A DNA stretch of 51,875 nucleotides, taken from NCBI GenBank assembly GCA_000470535.1, contig CBRG010000057.1, positions 1 through 51,875 of the forward strand, given 5' to 3'. This stretch comes from Streptomyces sp. AW19M42 (GTDB lineage Bacteria > Actinomycetota > Actinomycetes > Streptomycetales > Streptomycetaceae). Both the position numbers and the translations under genes were made by a program. The notes below the pieces were generated by a model. It made no database searches, had not been told where the DNA came from, and saw only the letters and a list, made by a program, of their open reading frames with translations. Below, piece by piece: positions 45,001-51,875 of the stretch (position 1 is its first letter; every line of letters starts with the position of its first letter).

Positions 45001-45093
45001 GTGAAGGCCATCCGCTCTCGGTGCTGTTACCGCTCATGTGCTGTCGATGGTGCGAACCCGCTGGTCCACGATCCCATTCCGGCAGTGGCGGGG

Positions 45094-45113
45094 CGGGTGG
45101 GCGCGCCCACCCG
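45094..45113. promoter_or_regulatory. Perfect 20-bp palindrome in the phosphatase/VOC divergent region
   Basis: CGGGTGGGCG followed directly by its reverse complement lies within the 211-base divergent promoter region (45001-45211). It may be an operator acting on both genes; its GC richness makes chance occurrence possible. Confidence 0.4.
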
Positions 45114-45211
45114 GCTTCCGTCCGGAAACACCGACAGGGGGGTGTCGCCGGGGGAACCGAGAGTGGGCGGGGCCGGGACGAGCCCGGCGGAACAGGTAAG
45201 GGATGTACGTC

Positions 45212-45595
45212 ATGGCTCAGTTCAACGCAGTCGCCTGGTTCGAGATCGGCACCGCCCGTCCGGCGGAGGCGGAGCGGTTCTACGGGGACGTGTTCGGGTG
45301 GACGGTCGCGCACGACGACACCAGGAGCACCGACCAGGCGTACCGGATCATCACCACGGGGGACGGGGAGGGGATGCGCGGTGGCCTGTTCGCGACGGAG
45401 GGCAAGGTGCCGGACTACGCGGTCTTCACCGTGCTCGTGGAGGACGTCGAGGCGACCTGCCGCCGGGTCGAGGAGGCGGGCGGCACGATTCAGCGGGCGC
45501 CGCAGGTCAATCCGGTCGGGGTGACCTTCGCGCATCTGCTCGACCCGGCCGGCAACCACTTCGCCGTGTTCAAGCCGCCGTTCGTCCGGGCCTGA
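45212..45595 (+). CDS. VOC (glyoxalase/bleomycin-resistance) family protein
   Basis: The 127-residue protein is a single VOC domain of two beta-alpha-beta-beta-beta modules: VAWFEIGTARPAEAERFYGDVFGW and, in the second half, DYAVFTVLVEDVEATCRRVEEAGG ending with LLDPAGNHFAVFKPP. The final Glu/His metal pattern typical of glyoxalase I is only partly present, so the activity is uncertain. ATG 45212 is preferred over ATG 45203, because AAGGG is nine bases before it and abuts the other. Confidence 0.88.
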   Translation: MAQFNAVAWFEIGTARPAEAERFYGDVFGWTVAHDDTRSTDQAYRIITTGDGEGMRGGLFATEGKVPDYAVFTVLVEDVEATCRRVEEAGGTIQRAPQVNPVGVTFAHLLDPAGNHFAVFKPPFVRA

Positions 45596-45620
45596 CCCGG
45601 ACCGCCGACCGGACCGGCCG

Positions 45621-45650
45621 TCAGCTCAGCTCAGCTCAGCTCAGCTCAGC
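45621..45650. repeat. Six tandem TCAGC pentamers at the WYL gene stop
   Basis: Six uninterrupted copies of TCAGC span 45621-45650. The last two copies lie in the final codons and stop of the WYL regulator (minus strand, reading GCTGA); the others are in the short gap to the converging VOC gene. Confidence 0.95.
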
Positions 45651-46345
45651 GAGAGCTGGTGCACGACGCCGTACGGGATGTCGAGGTCCTCGCGCCGCAG
45701 CTCCCTCGGCTCCGGCACCTCTGCCGTGACGTGGACGGAGACGATCCGGTCGGTGCGGAAGGCGCGCAGGGCGTCCCGCATCCGGCACCAGGCGAGCAGA
45801 TACCAGTGACCCGCCTTGCCGACGTATCCGAGCGGCTCGATGTCGCGCGTCGTCGTGGCGCCGTCGCGGTCGCCGTACTCGATGCGCAGGACGCGGCCGG
45901 TGGACAGCGCGTCCGTCGCTCCTCGCGGCCCCTGCGCGGGCGCGGGGGCGTCCACCGGTCCGAGCAGGTGGACGCGTCCGGCCATGTCGTGCGCGGCGGC
46001 CGCGTCGTCCTCCCCCATGGCCGCGACCAGCTTCCGCAGAGCCGCTGCGGCGGTCGTCCGGAACGGTGTCCCCTCCATTCCGCGCAGCGCCACCGCCATC
46101 GCGACCGCCTCGCCGGGGGTGAGGTTGACCGGCGGGAGCGTCCGGCTCCGGTCGAGGCAGTAGCCGCCGGTGCGGCCGGGCTCGGCCCAGACCGGCACGC
46201 CGGCCTGCTGCAGGGCGCTGATGTCCCGCTCGATGGTGCGCGAGCTGACCTCGAAGCGGTCGGCCAGCCAGCGCGCGCTGCGCGGGCGGGGTGACACGGC
46301 GCGCAACTCTTCGACCAGGGCGTAGAGGCGATCGGTCCGGTTCAC
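45641..46345 (-). CDS. WYL-domain transcriptional regulator
   Basis: The 234-residue protein has an N-terminal winged helix (TDRLYALVEELRAV, SARWLADRFEVSSRTIERDISALQQAGVPV) and a WYL domain with the motif region GHWYLLAWCRMRDALRAFRTDRI. WYL proteins sense nucleic-acid or small-molecule ligands and often control nearby genes. GTG 46345 is the best start: a TAGACT hexamer lies seven bases before it, which would give a leaderless message. It converges with the VOC gene, which may be its target. The C-terminus ends inside a pentamer repeat. Confidence 0.88.
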   Translation of the reverse strand: MNRTDRLYALVEELRAVSPRPRSARWLADRFEVSSRTIERDISALQQAGVPVWAEPGRTGGYCLDRSRTLPPVNLTPGEAVAMAVALRGMEGTPFRTTAAAALRKLVAAMGEDDAAAAHDMAGRVHLLGPVDAPAPAQGPRGATDALSTGRVLRIEYGDRDGATTTRDIEPLGYVGKAGHWYLLAWCRMRDALRAFRTDRIVSVHVTAEVPEPRELRREDLDIPYGVVHQLSLS

Positions 46346-46682
46346 CCGGCCAAGTCTAGGGACTGTCCGCAAACCCGTTCGGCCGGGAGCGGTCAAGGCG
46401 TGAGAGGGTCGCCCCGGTGGCGGTCAACGGCATACAGGGGATGGTTTGTGGTGGTCGGCTCGGACGTGACCCGGGACCCGCGAGTCACGGAGGCCGTGTC
46501 CGATCCAGCTGGCGGGTGGTCGGCCCTGGCGAGGGCACCGGCCTAGGTGGCCTGTCGTCAAAGTGCCGTCGTCGCCCGAAGGGCGGCCGCGCGGCGTCAG
46601 GTGCGTGCTCTCGGCGTGCCGCGCGGCAGACAGCAGTTCGACGCCAGGCCCTACGGGCACTTCGGGGCTGGCCGACGTGCCG
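46346..46682. other. Intergenic region without a supported gene
   Basis: The 337 bases between the WYL start and the cyclase stop contain only short frames with no family resemblance. One 32-codon plus-strand frame from about 46442 (VVGSDVTRDPRVTEAV) has coding-like third positions and could be a gene remnant. No repeat or strong hairpin was identified. Confidence 0.4.
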
Positions 46683-47816
46683 TCACTCGGCCCGCCGGCC
46701 GCCCCGAGGCCACCTGACGGGACGACCCGGCCGAAGCAGCACCGGGCGCAGCCTGCTGTAGCCGCGCACCGACACGGGTCGGAGCACTTTGAGTTCGTAT
46801 GCGGCCATGCCCTCCAGTTCGCCGGCGAAGGCCGTGTCGACCAGCACCGCGTCGGGGCGGGCCACCGCCGTGAGCCGGGCGGCGATGTTGACCGCTGCCC
46901 CGTAGACGTCACCGAAGCGACTGAGGACGGCGCCGTGCGCCAGCCCCGTGCGCAGCTGCGGCAGCACCTGGTCCTTCTCCGCGCGGGCAGTGAGTTCCAG
47001 GGCGATGTCGGCTGCCGAGGACGCCGCCTCGCACACGAAGAGCACCTCGTCCCCGATGGTCTTCACCACCCGGCCCCGGCCCTCGGCGACCACGTCGCCT
47101 GTCAGCCTCTCGAACCGGTCGAGCACCCGGACGAGCTCGGTGCTGTCCAGTCCGCGGGTCATGCGCGTGTAGCCGACCATGTCGGTGAAACCGACGGCCC
47201 GGTCACGGACGTCCGCGCCGTCGCCGGACGGTCCCGGCCCACCCTCCGTGACGCCTCCCGGCTCGCCCGTCAGCCGTCCCGGCTCCTGCCGCGGCTCCAC
47301 GGGCACGTCCTCCTCGGCCTCGGCGAGCACCCGTGCGGTGCAGGCCGCGAGATGCCGCCGCCACACGTGCCGCTGCAGCAGTTCCAGCTCCGGCAGCAGC
47401 GCCGCGGCATGGCCGGCCAACTCCCGCTCTTCCGACGGGATGCGCGACTCGTGGTTCATCCAGACCCAGAGGGTGTGCGCCTGCCATTCGGCGAGCCGGG
47501 ACAGATGATGGCCCAGGGCGCGCGCCATCATGGTCTCGCTCTCCTCCGTGATGAGCCCGGCTTCGATGAGCCGCTCCCCCACCCGCAGCGCGTCCACATC
47601 GGCGTCGGTGAACGCTCGTACGTCGTCGCCGACCGCCGGGAACCCGAGCGCACGCCAGATCTGCACGGTGCGCTCGGGCGCCACCCCGGACCGTTCGGCG
47701 ATGTCCCGCCTAGTCCAGGTGCGGGCGCCTCCGAGGAGCACCTCCTCGACGGCCCGGCCCAGTTCGCCTGATCCGGGCGGAGGCGACTGTTCCTCCGGGG
47801 GTTCTGCCGCACTCAT
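46683..47816 (-). CDS. Class III adenylate/guanylate cyclase with N-terminal regulatory domain
   Basis: The 377-residue protein has a C-terminal class III cyclase domain (about 205-370) with all key residues: metal aspartates D212 (GFTDMVGYT) and D256, substrate lysine K252 (VKTIGDE), and transition-state N310 and R314 (VNIAAR). The N-terminal part begins with a MerR-like helix-turn-helix segment (TRRDIAERSGVAPERTVQIWRALGF, FTDADVDALRVGERLIEAG) and a helical region, like the regulatory domain of mycobacterial Rv1264, a pH-sensitive cyclase. ATG 47816 overlaps the stress-protein stop (ATGA). It makes cAMP; no membrane segment is seen. Confidence 0.88.
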   Translation of the reverse strand: MSAAEPPEEQSPPPGSGELGRAVEEVLLGGARTWTRRDIAERSGVAPERTVQIWRALGFPAVGDDVRAFTDADVDALRVGERLIEAGLITEESETMMARALGHHLSRLAEWQAHTLWVWMNHESRIPSEERELAGHAAALLPELELLQRHVWRRHLAACTARVLAEAEEDVPVEPRQEPGRLTGEPGGVTEGGPGPSGDGADVRDRAVGFTDMVGYTRMTRGLDSTELVRVLDRFERLTGDVVAEGRGRVVKTIGDEVLFVCEAASSAADIALELTARAEKDQVLPQLRTGLAHGAVLSRFGDVYGAAVNIAARLTAVARPDAVLVDTAFAGELEGMAAYELKVLRPVSVRGYSRLRPVLLRPGRPVRWPRGGRRAE

Positions 47817-48262
47817 GTGGTGTGCACGATGAGCACGTCGAGTCCGGCCTTTCTGGTGACGTCCGCGGGTACGGACCCGAGGATGCGCCCGGCCAGCGAG
47901 CGCAGCCCCCGGTTCCCGACGACCAGGAGATCGGCCGAGCACTCCCGGGCGATCCGCACGAGCGCGGCGACCGGTTCGTCCTGCACCGCGATGGACCGCA
48001 TGTTCACCGCACCCTGCCCCCGGGCCCGGTCCTTGGCGGTGCGCAGGGTGTCCTCGGCGGGAGCCGAACCCACCACCTGGTACGCCTCGGCTCCCAGCTG
48101 GTCCTGCGCCAGGGCGAGTTCGGGTCCGCGCATCGGTGCGTACGCACAGGCGATCACGAGTTCGGCGCCGCAGACGGCGGCGAGCCGGGCCGCCCCCTCG
48201 ACGGCTGCCAACGACGACTCCGAGCCGTCCGTGCCGACCATGACAGTCCGGTAGGCGACCAA
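47813..48262 (-). CDS. Universal stress protein (UspA family)
   Basis: The 149-residue protein is a single Usp domain: VMVGTDGSESSLAAVEGAARLA at the start and the ATP-binding pattern LLVVGNRGLRSLAGRILGSVPADVTRKA at the end. Such proteins bind ATP and respond to starvation, hypoxia or redox stress. TTG 48262 is chosen because AAGGAG lies six bases upstream and YRTVMVGTDGS normally follows within five residues. It is co-translated with the cyclase (4-base overlap). Two palindromes overlap its promoter and ribosome site. Confidence 0.9.
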   Translation of the reverse strand: MVAYRTVMVGTDGSESSLAAVEGAARLAAVCGAELVIACAYAPMRGPELALAQDQLGAEAYQVVGSAPAEDTLRTAKDRARGQGAVNMRSIAVQDEPVAALVRIARECSADLLVVGNRGLRSLAGRILGSVPADVTRKAGLDVLIVHTT

Positions 48263-48272
48263 GGCAAACTCC

Positions 48273-48302
48273 TTACTCCAGAGTAAACTTACTTTTGAGT
48301 AA
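48273..48302 (-). promoter_or_regulatory. Paired palindromic operators at the stress-protein promoter
   Basis: TTACTCCAGAGTAA (48273-48286) and TTACTTTTGAGTAA (48289-48302) are palindromes sharing the frame TTACT-N4-AGTAA, centred 16 bases apart. Just upstream on the minus strand TTGCCC and TACCTT at 18-base spacing could be the promoter, placing both boxes over the transcript start. The first overlaps the ribosome site of the Usp gene. Confidence 0.7.
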
Positions 48303-48303
48303 G

Positions 48304-48599
48304 GTAGAGCGCGGTCAGCCCGCCGGGCAAGAGGCAGGACAGGCGCCACGGACGCACGACCCTGTCGAGCAAGATCGTCGCGCCGGCCCGGGCCCGGCCC
48401 ACGGATCCAGCGGTTGTCCCTACCGGATCCATGGGCCGCCGTGCGGTGCCCAAGCCTCGGCCGGACACCCCGGACTCCCCCCTCGTGCCGGTCCGTCCGA
48501 CACGGCGGACATCGCCCGGATGACACCCGTGCCCGGTTGCGAACCGAGAATGGGGGAAGCCGGACAAGACGCCCTTACACAACGGAAGAAGGAACCGTC
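48304..48599. other. Divergent intergenic region, Usp and 102-residue gene
   Basis: About 300 GC-rich bases separate the boxes from the next plus-strand gene. Apart from the promoter elements noted for the Usp gene I see no gene, repeat or clear hairpin. Confidence 0.4.
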
Positions 48600-48908
48600 G
48601 TGACCACCTTCGTCATCACCGTCCCCGGAACTCTCCTCACCGGGATCTCCGACACCTCCCGTGCGGCACTGGAGCAGGCGCTGGCCAAGCGGCACACGGA
48701 CGTGAGCAGAAGCGAGGGGCTCGACCTGCTGACGCTCAACGACGACGGCACCTTCTCCATCCGCCTGGAGGTCGAGGCCACGGACCGGTACGAAGCGGAG
48801 CTCGAAGCGGCAGGACTGGTGTCCACGGCACTGCGGGAGACCGGGCTCTCGGCGCAGGACGCGCCGCTCGGAACCCCGGTCGTCACGGGAATCGACAGCG
48901 ACCTCTGA
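48600..48908 (+). CDS. Small hypothetical protein of 102 residues
   Basis: GTG 48600 follows GAAGGAA at good spacing. The product alternates beta-like and helical parts (TTFVITVPGTLLTGISD, SRAALEQALAKRHTDVS, GTFSIRLEVEATDRYEAELEAAGL), a pattern compatible with a small ferredoxin-like fold. I do not recognise a family. Divergent orientation next to the stress protein suggests it may belong to the same stress response. Codon bias supports translation. Confidence 0.7.
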   Translation: MTTFVITVPGTLLTGISDTSRAALEQALAKRHTDVSRSEGLDLLTLNDDGTFSIRLEVEATDRYEAELEAAGLVSTALRETGLSAQDAPLGTPVVTGIDSDL

Positions 48909-49334
48909 CGGTCGGCGGCCAGTCGCGGCCGGTCCGGTCGACAGCAGGCAGACACGTGGAACACCTCGACTCCGTGGTCCACAACCCCGGCGTCGCCCTC
49001 GACGACCCGCCGCGCCAGGAGACCGGGACCGGCCACGGGCTCGTGTTCGGCACCACCATCTGGGTCTCTTCGCGCTGACCCGGTGGCTGATGCCGCGCTG
49101 CCGGCCGCACCGGCGGCACGCGTCGTGAGCACGGTCGGCTTCGCGGCGAAGTCCGAGCAGCTCCACCCGGACGATCTGCGGTCCCTTCAGGACCACCGGC
49201 CCGAGCCCGCCTACGGCCGCTCCAGGCGGAAGGCCCCGGCGCGAACCGGTGTGGGACCGCCTCACCGACACCTGAGTCGCGGAGCGGTCGTGGAACGCGA
49301 GCTGTGAAGCGACCGGCATCGGCTTAGCGCCCTT
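48909..49334. other. Gene-poor stretch with possible decayed frames
   Basis: About 425 bases. Two consecutive plus-strand frames have coding-like third positions: 48956-49078 (40 codons, ending HGLVFGTTIWVSSR) and 49083-49307 (74 codons, containing VVSTVGFAAKSEQLHPDDL). Neither has a ribosome site or known family; they may be remnants of a lost gene. Confidence 0.35.
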
Positions 49335-49361
49335 CGTCACGGCGGCCCCTGCGCCGTGACG
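49335..49361 (-). terminator. Terminator after the alpha-xylosidase gene
   Basis: CGTCACGGCG (49335-49344) pairs with CGCCGTGACG (49352-49361) around a 7-base loop, 20 bases past the stop. Confidence 0.7.
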
Positions 49362-49380
49362 GCTCGGCCCGCCGTACGGC

Positions 49381-51636
49381 TCAGCCCATGACGACGTCCA
49401 GAGACGGGTCGCCGACGACCACGACCTCGTACGGCCGGTCCGTGTCCGCCGTGACACGGAGCGTGCCGCCCTCGCGGACCAGTTCGTACGTGGCGGCCGG
49501 CGCGCCCGTGAGGTCGGGGACCGTCACCGTGCGGCTGAAGTCGCCGATGCCTTCGGGGGCGTACACACGCAGCTCCAGGTTCCGCGTCCAGTCGCCGTCG
49601 GGGCGCGAGGAGTCCGCGCCGAGCGGCAGGACCGCGCCGGGGCGGACCAGGAGCGGGAGGCTGTCGAAGCCGTGGGTGCCGTGGTGCCAGCCGGGCCCGG
49701 CGACGGTCCCGCCGGTCAGGAGGTGGGTCCAGGTGCCCTGGGGGACGTAGTACTCGACCTGCCCGTCCTCGCTGAAGACCGGCGCGACCAGGAGGTCGGG
49801 GCCGAGCAGGTACTGCCGGTCCACCGTGCGGGTGGCCGGGTCGTCGGGGAACTCCAGCAGCAGGGGCCGCATGGTCGGGACGCCGGTGCGGTGTGCTTCG
49901 ACGGCCGCGCCGTACAGGTACGGCATCAGGCGGTGCTTCAGCTCGGTGAACTGCTTGGCGACCGCGACCGCCTCGTCCCCGAACTCCCACGGCACCCGGT
50001 AGGACGAGGAGCCGTGCAGCCGGCTGTGCGAGGAGAGCAGACCGAAGGCGAGCCAGCGCTTGAAGACCGCCGGGTCGGGGGTGCCCTCGAAGCCGCCGAT
50101 GTCATGGCTCCAGAAGCCGAAGCCGGACAGGGAGAGGGACAGGCCGCCGCGCAGGGACTCCGCCATGGCGCCGAAGGAGGACCAGCAGTCGCCGCCCCAG
50201 TGGACGGGAAACTGCTGGCCGCCTGCGGTGGCGGAGCGGGCGAACAGGACCGCTTCGCCCTGGCCGCGCTCCTTCTCCAGGAGTGCGAAGACGGCCTTGT
50301 TGTACAGGTGCGTGTAGTAGTTGTGCATCCGCTCCTGGTCGGAGCCGTCGTGCCAGACGACGTCGGTGGGAATGCGCTCGCCGAAGTCCGTCTTGAAGCC
50401 GTCGACGCCCTGGTCGAGGAGGGTCTTCAGCTTGGCCTGGAACCAGGCGGTGGCCTCGGGGTTGGTGAAGTCGACCAGCGCCATGCCGGCCTGCCACTTG
50501 TCCCACTGCCAGATGTCGCCCTCGGGGGTGCGGACGAAGTAGCCCCTGTCGGCGCCCTCCGCGTACAGGGCGCTCTTCTGTGCGATGTACGGGTTGATCC
50601 AGACGCAGATCCGCAGCCCCTTCTCCTTGAGCCGGGTGAGCATGCCGACCGGGTCCGGGAAGGTCTCCGGGTCCCATTCGAAGTCGCACCACTGGTACTC
50701 GCGCATCCAGAAGCAGTCGAAGTGGAAGACGGAGAGCGGGATGCCGCGCTCGGACATGCCGTCCACGAACGAGGTGACGGTCGCCTCGTCGTAGTCGGTG
50801 GTGAACGAGGTGGTGAGCCAGAGGCCGAAGGACCAGGCCGGGGGCAGGGCCGGGCGGCCGGTGAGCGAGGTGTAGCGGGTGAGGACGTCCTTGGGCGTGG
50901 GGCCCGCGACGACGAAGTACTCCAGGACCTGGTCCTGGACGCTGAACTGGACCTGGCCGACGGCCTCGGAGCCGATCTCGAAGGAGACCTTGCCCGGGTG
51001 GTTGACGAAGACGCCGTAGCCGCGCGAGGAGAGATAGAACGGGACGTTCTTGTACGCCTGTTCGCTGTTGGTACCGCCGTCGGCCTGCCACATGTCGACG
51101 ACCTGGCCGTTCTTGACGTACGGGGTGAACCGCTCGCCGAGGCCGTGGATCGTCTCGCCGACATTGAGCGCGAGCTGGGCGAGCATGTGGTGGCCGCCGT
51201 CCGCCACCGTGGCGAAGGCGGTGCCCTTGCGTCCGGCGGCGGTCAGCAGCCGGCCGTCCGCGTCGAGGAACTCCAGTGCGAAGTCGCCCTCGGTGGGCAG
51301 CCGGAGGGTGAGGGGGCCGCTGGTGAGTTCGGCCGCCGGGCCGTCGTTACGGGTGGTGACCGCGGCGTCCTCGGTGGCGCCGGGCAGGGCGAACTCCGGG
51401 CCGGGGCGGCGTTTGCCCGCGAGGTGGGTGACGCGGACACCGATGACGCCTTCGGCGGGGGCGAACGCCTCCACCGTGATCAGCGGCGCGTTGAGCGTGT
51501 CACCGCGCCGCGTCACGCGCTTGACGGCGGCGTGGGCGGTGAGTCGGTCGGCGTCGAGCCGCAGATCGCGGAGCTCGGTGGCGTACGAGGCGTGCACACC
51601 GTCTCGCATCTGCCAGAAGCCGTCGGTGAACTTCAT
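49381..51636 (-). CDS. yicI: GH31 alpha-xylosidase (YicI type)
   Basis: The 751-residue intracellular glycosidase begins MKFTDGFWQMRDGV, typical of YicI-type alpha-xylosidases. Catalytic nucleophile D417 lies in GFKTDFGERIP and acid/base D483 in HWGGDCWSSFG. The N-domain (GLGERFTPYVKNGQVVDMWQ) and the C-terminal beta-sandwiches are complete. The enzyme releases xylose from isoprimeverose-like or xyloglucan oligosaccharides. No signal peptide. ATG 51636 follows AAGGAAG at seven bases. It is 45 bases downstream of a probable sugar kinase on the same strand, so an operon for pentose use is likely. Confidence 0.93.
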   Translation of the reverse strand: MKFTDGFWQMRDGVHASYATELRDLRLDADRLTAHAAVKRVTRRGDTLNAPLITVEAFAPAEGVIGVRVTHLAGKRRPGPEFALPGATEDAAVTTRNDGPAAELTSGPLTLRLPTEGDFALEFLDADGRLLTAAGRKGTAFATVADGGHHMLAQLALNVGETIHGLGERFTPYVKNGQVVDMWQADGGTNSEQAYKNVPFYLSSRGYGVFVNHPGKVSFEIGSEAVGQVQFSVQDQVLEYFVVAGPTPKDVLTRYTSLTGRPALPPAWSFGLWLTTSFTTDYDEATVTSFVDGMSERGIPLSVFHFDCFWMREYQWCDFEWDPETFPDPVGMLTRLKEKGLRICVWINPYIAQKSALYAEGADRGYFVRTPEGDIWQWDKWQAGMALVDFTNPEATAWFQAKLKTLLDQGVDGFKTDFGERIPTDVVWHDGSDQERMHNYYTHLYNKAVFALLEKERGQGEAVLFARSATAGGQQFPVHWGGDCWSSFGAMAESLRGGLSLSLSGFGFWSHDIGGFEGTPDPAVFKRWLAFGLLSSHSRLHGSSSYRVPWEFGDEAVAVAKQFTELKHRLMPYLYGAAVEAHRTGVPTMRPLLLEFPDDPATRTVDRQYLLGPDLLVAPVFSEDGQVEYYVPQGTWTHLLTGGTVAGPGWHHGTHGFDSLPLLVRPGAVLPLGADSSRPDGDWTRNLELRVYAPEGIGDFSRTVTVPDLTGAPAATYELVREGGTLRVTADTDRPYEVVVVGDPSLDVVMG

Positions 51637-51681
51637 GGGGGGTCTTCCTTAGCCGGTACGGGGATCTGTTCGGATGCGTCG

Positions 51682-51875
51682 TCAGGAGGGGGTGGAACGG
51701 CTGTTCAGGAGGGCCGGCGCCGCGCGGTCGAGGACCGTGGTCACCCGGTCCCAGGCGGCCGTGTCCCTCGGCAGCGCGGGCAGTTCGCGGCCCGGGCCCG
51801 TACCCCACCGCGTGGCCAGGGCCACCGGGTCCCGGCCGGTCGCGGCGACCGCGGCGAGGGCCGCCGCGCCCAGCG
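51682..51875 (-). CDS. C-terminal end of a probable FGGY-family sugar kinase (partial)
   Basis: Only 64 codons are inside the window, entering from the right edge. The segment LGAAALAAVAATG followed by a tail with WDRVTTVLDRAAPALL resembles the end of FGGY kinases such as xylulokinase, in which an LGAA helix follows the nucleotide site. Next to an alpha-xylosidase this would make xylulose phosphorylation plausible. The evidence is limited to this fragment. Confidence 0.5.
   Translation of the reverse strand, partial: LGAAALAAVAATGRDPVALATRWGTGPGRELPALPRDTAAWDRVTTVLDRAAPALLNSRSTPS

Noticed and set aside
46417..46761. 114-codon plus-strand frame before the cyclase
   Set aside because: Arg/Gly-rich, no ribosome site, and overlaps the cyclase 3' end; not supported as a gene.

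Overview
The window is a GC-rich (roughly 70%) actinobacterial chromosome segment, almost certainly Streptomyces. GC-rich third codon positions, frequent GTG starts, GTGA/ATGA stop-start overlaps, loop-poor GC-rich terminators, Tat and lipoprotein exports, and the gene order all support this. As I recall S. coelicolor, the order hemE, DUF3000, response regulator, RNase D, thiolase, fadB, dxs, xylFGH, rok7B7, ngcEFG matches its SCO603x-600x region read backwards; this is memory, not a search result. I saw no rRNA, tRNA, CRISPR array, prophage or complete insertion sequence.

Layout. 1-3000: OsmC peroxidase, Tat-exported PhoX-like protein, lipoprotein polysaccharide deacetylase. 3020-5475 (minus): a four-gene run of AIM24-family protein, ABC ATPase, membrane permease and a 59-residue double-CxxC protein. 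5547-8804 (plus): peptidyl-tRNA hydrolase-like protein, then a DUF692/MNIO enzyme with an extra C-terminal domain, followed one base later by a TIGR04222-type membrane protein ending in Cys-Gly-Ser repeats. 8987-14895: heme genes hemQ, hemG and hemE, interrupted by a DUF4349 lipoprotein and a CoA-disulfide-reductase-like flavoprotein. 14987-21536: DUF3000, atypical LuxR response regulator, RNase D, and a thiolase-fadB beta-oxidation pair. 21726-27884: hydrolase-TetR pair, unknown repeat protein, LCP cell-wall ligase, NAD(P)-binding protein and amino acid permease. 28035-30014: dxs.

30454-43199 is a sugar-uptake island: a xylose-type ABC system (xylF, xylG, xylH), a ROK regulator, a chitobiose/GlcNAc-type ABC system (ngcE, ngcF, ngcG) and a secreted GH92 mannosidase. 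43395-48908 holds a lipoprotein, histidine phosphatase, VOC protein, WYL regulator, class III adenylate cyclase coupled to a universal stress protein, and a small unknown protein. The window ends with a GH31 alpha-xylosidase and the tail of a probable FGGY sugar kinase.

The best candidate for a little-described system is 6467-8804: a metal-dependent oxidase of the class that modifies cysteines in RiPPs, fused to what may be its partner domain and apparently co-translated with a membrane protein carrying a nine-cysteine repetitive tail. Second-tier candidates are the AIM24-ABC operon, the stress-protein/cyclase operon with two near-identical palindromes at its promoter, and the regulatory sites around the sugar island.
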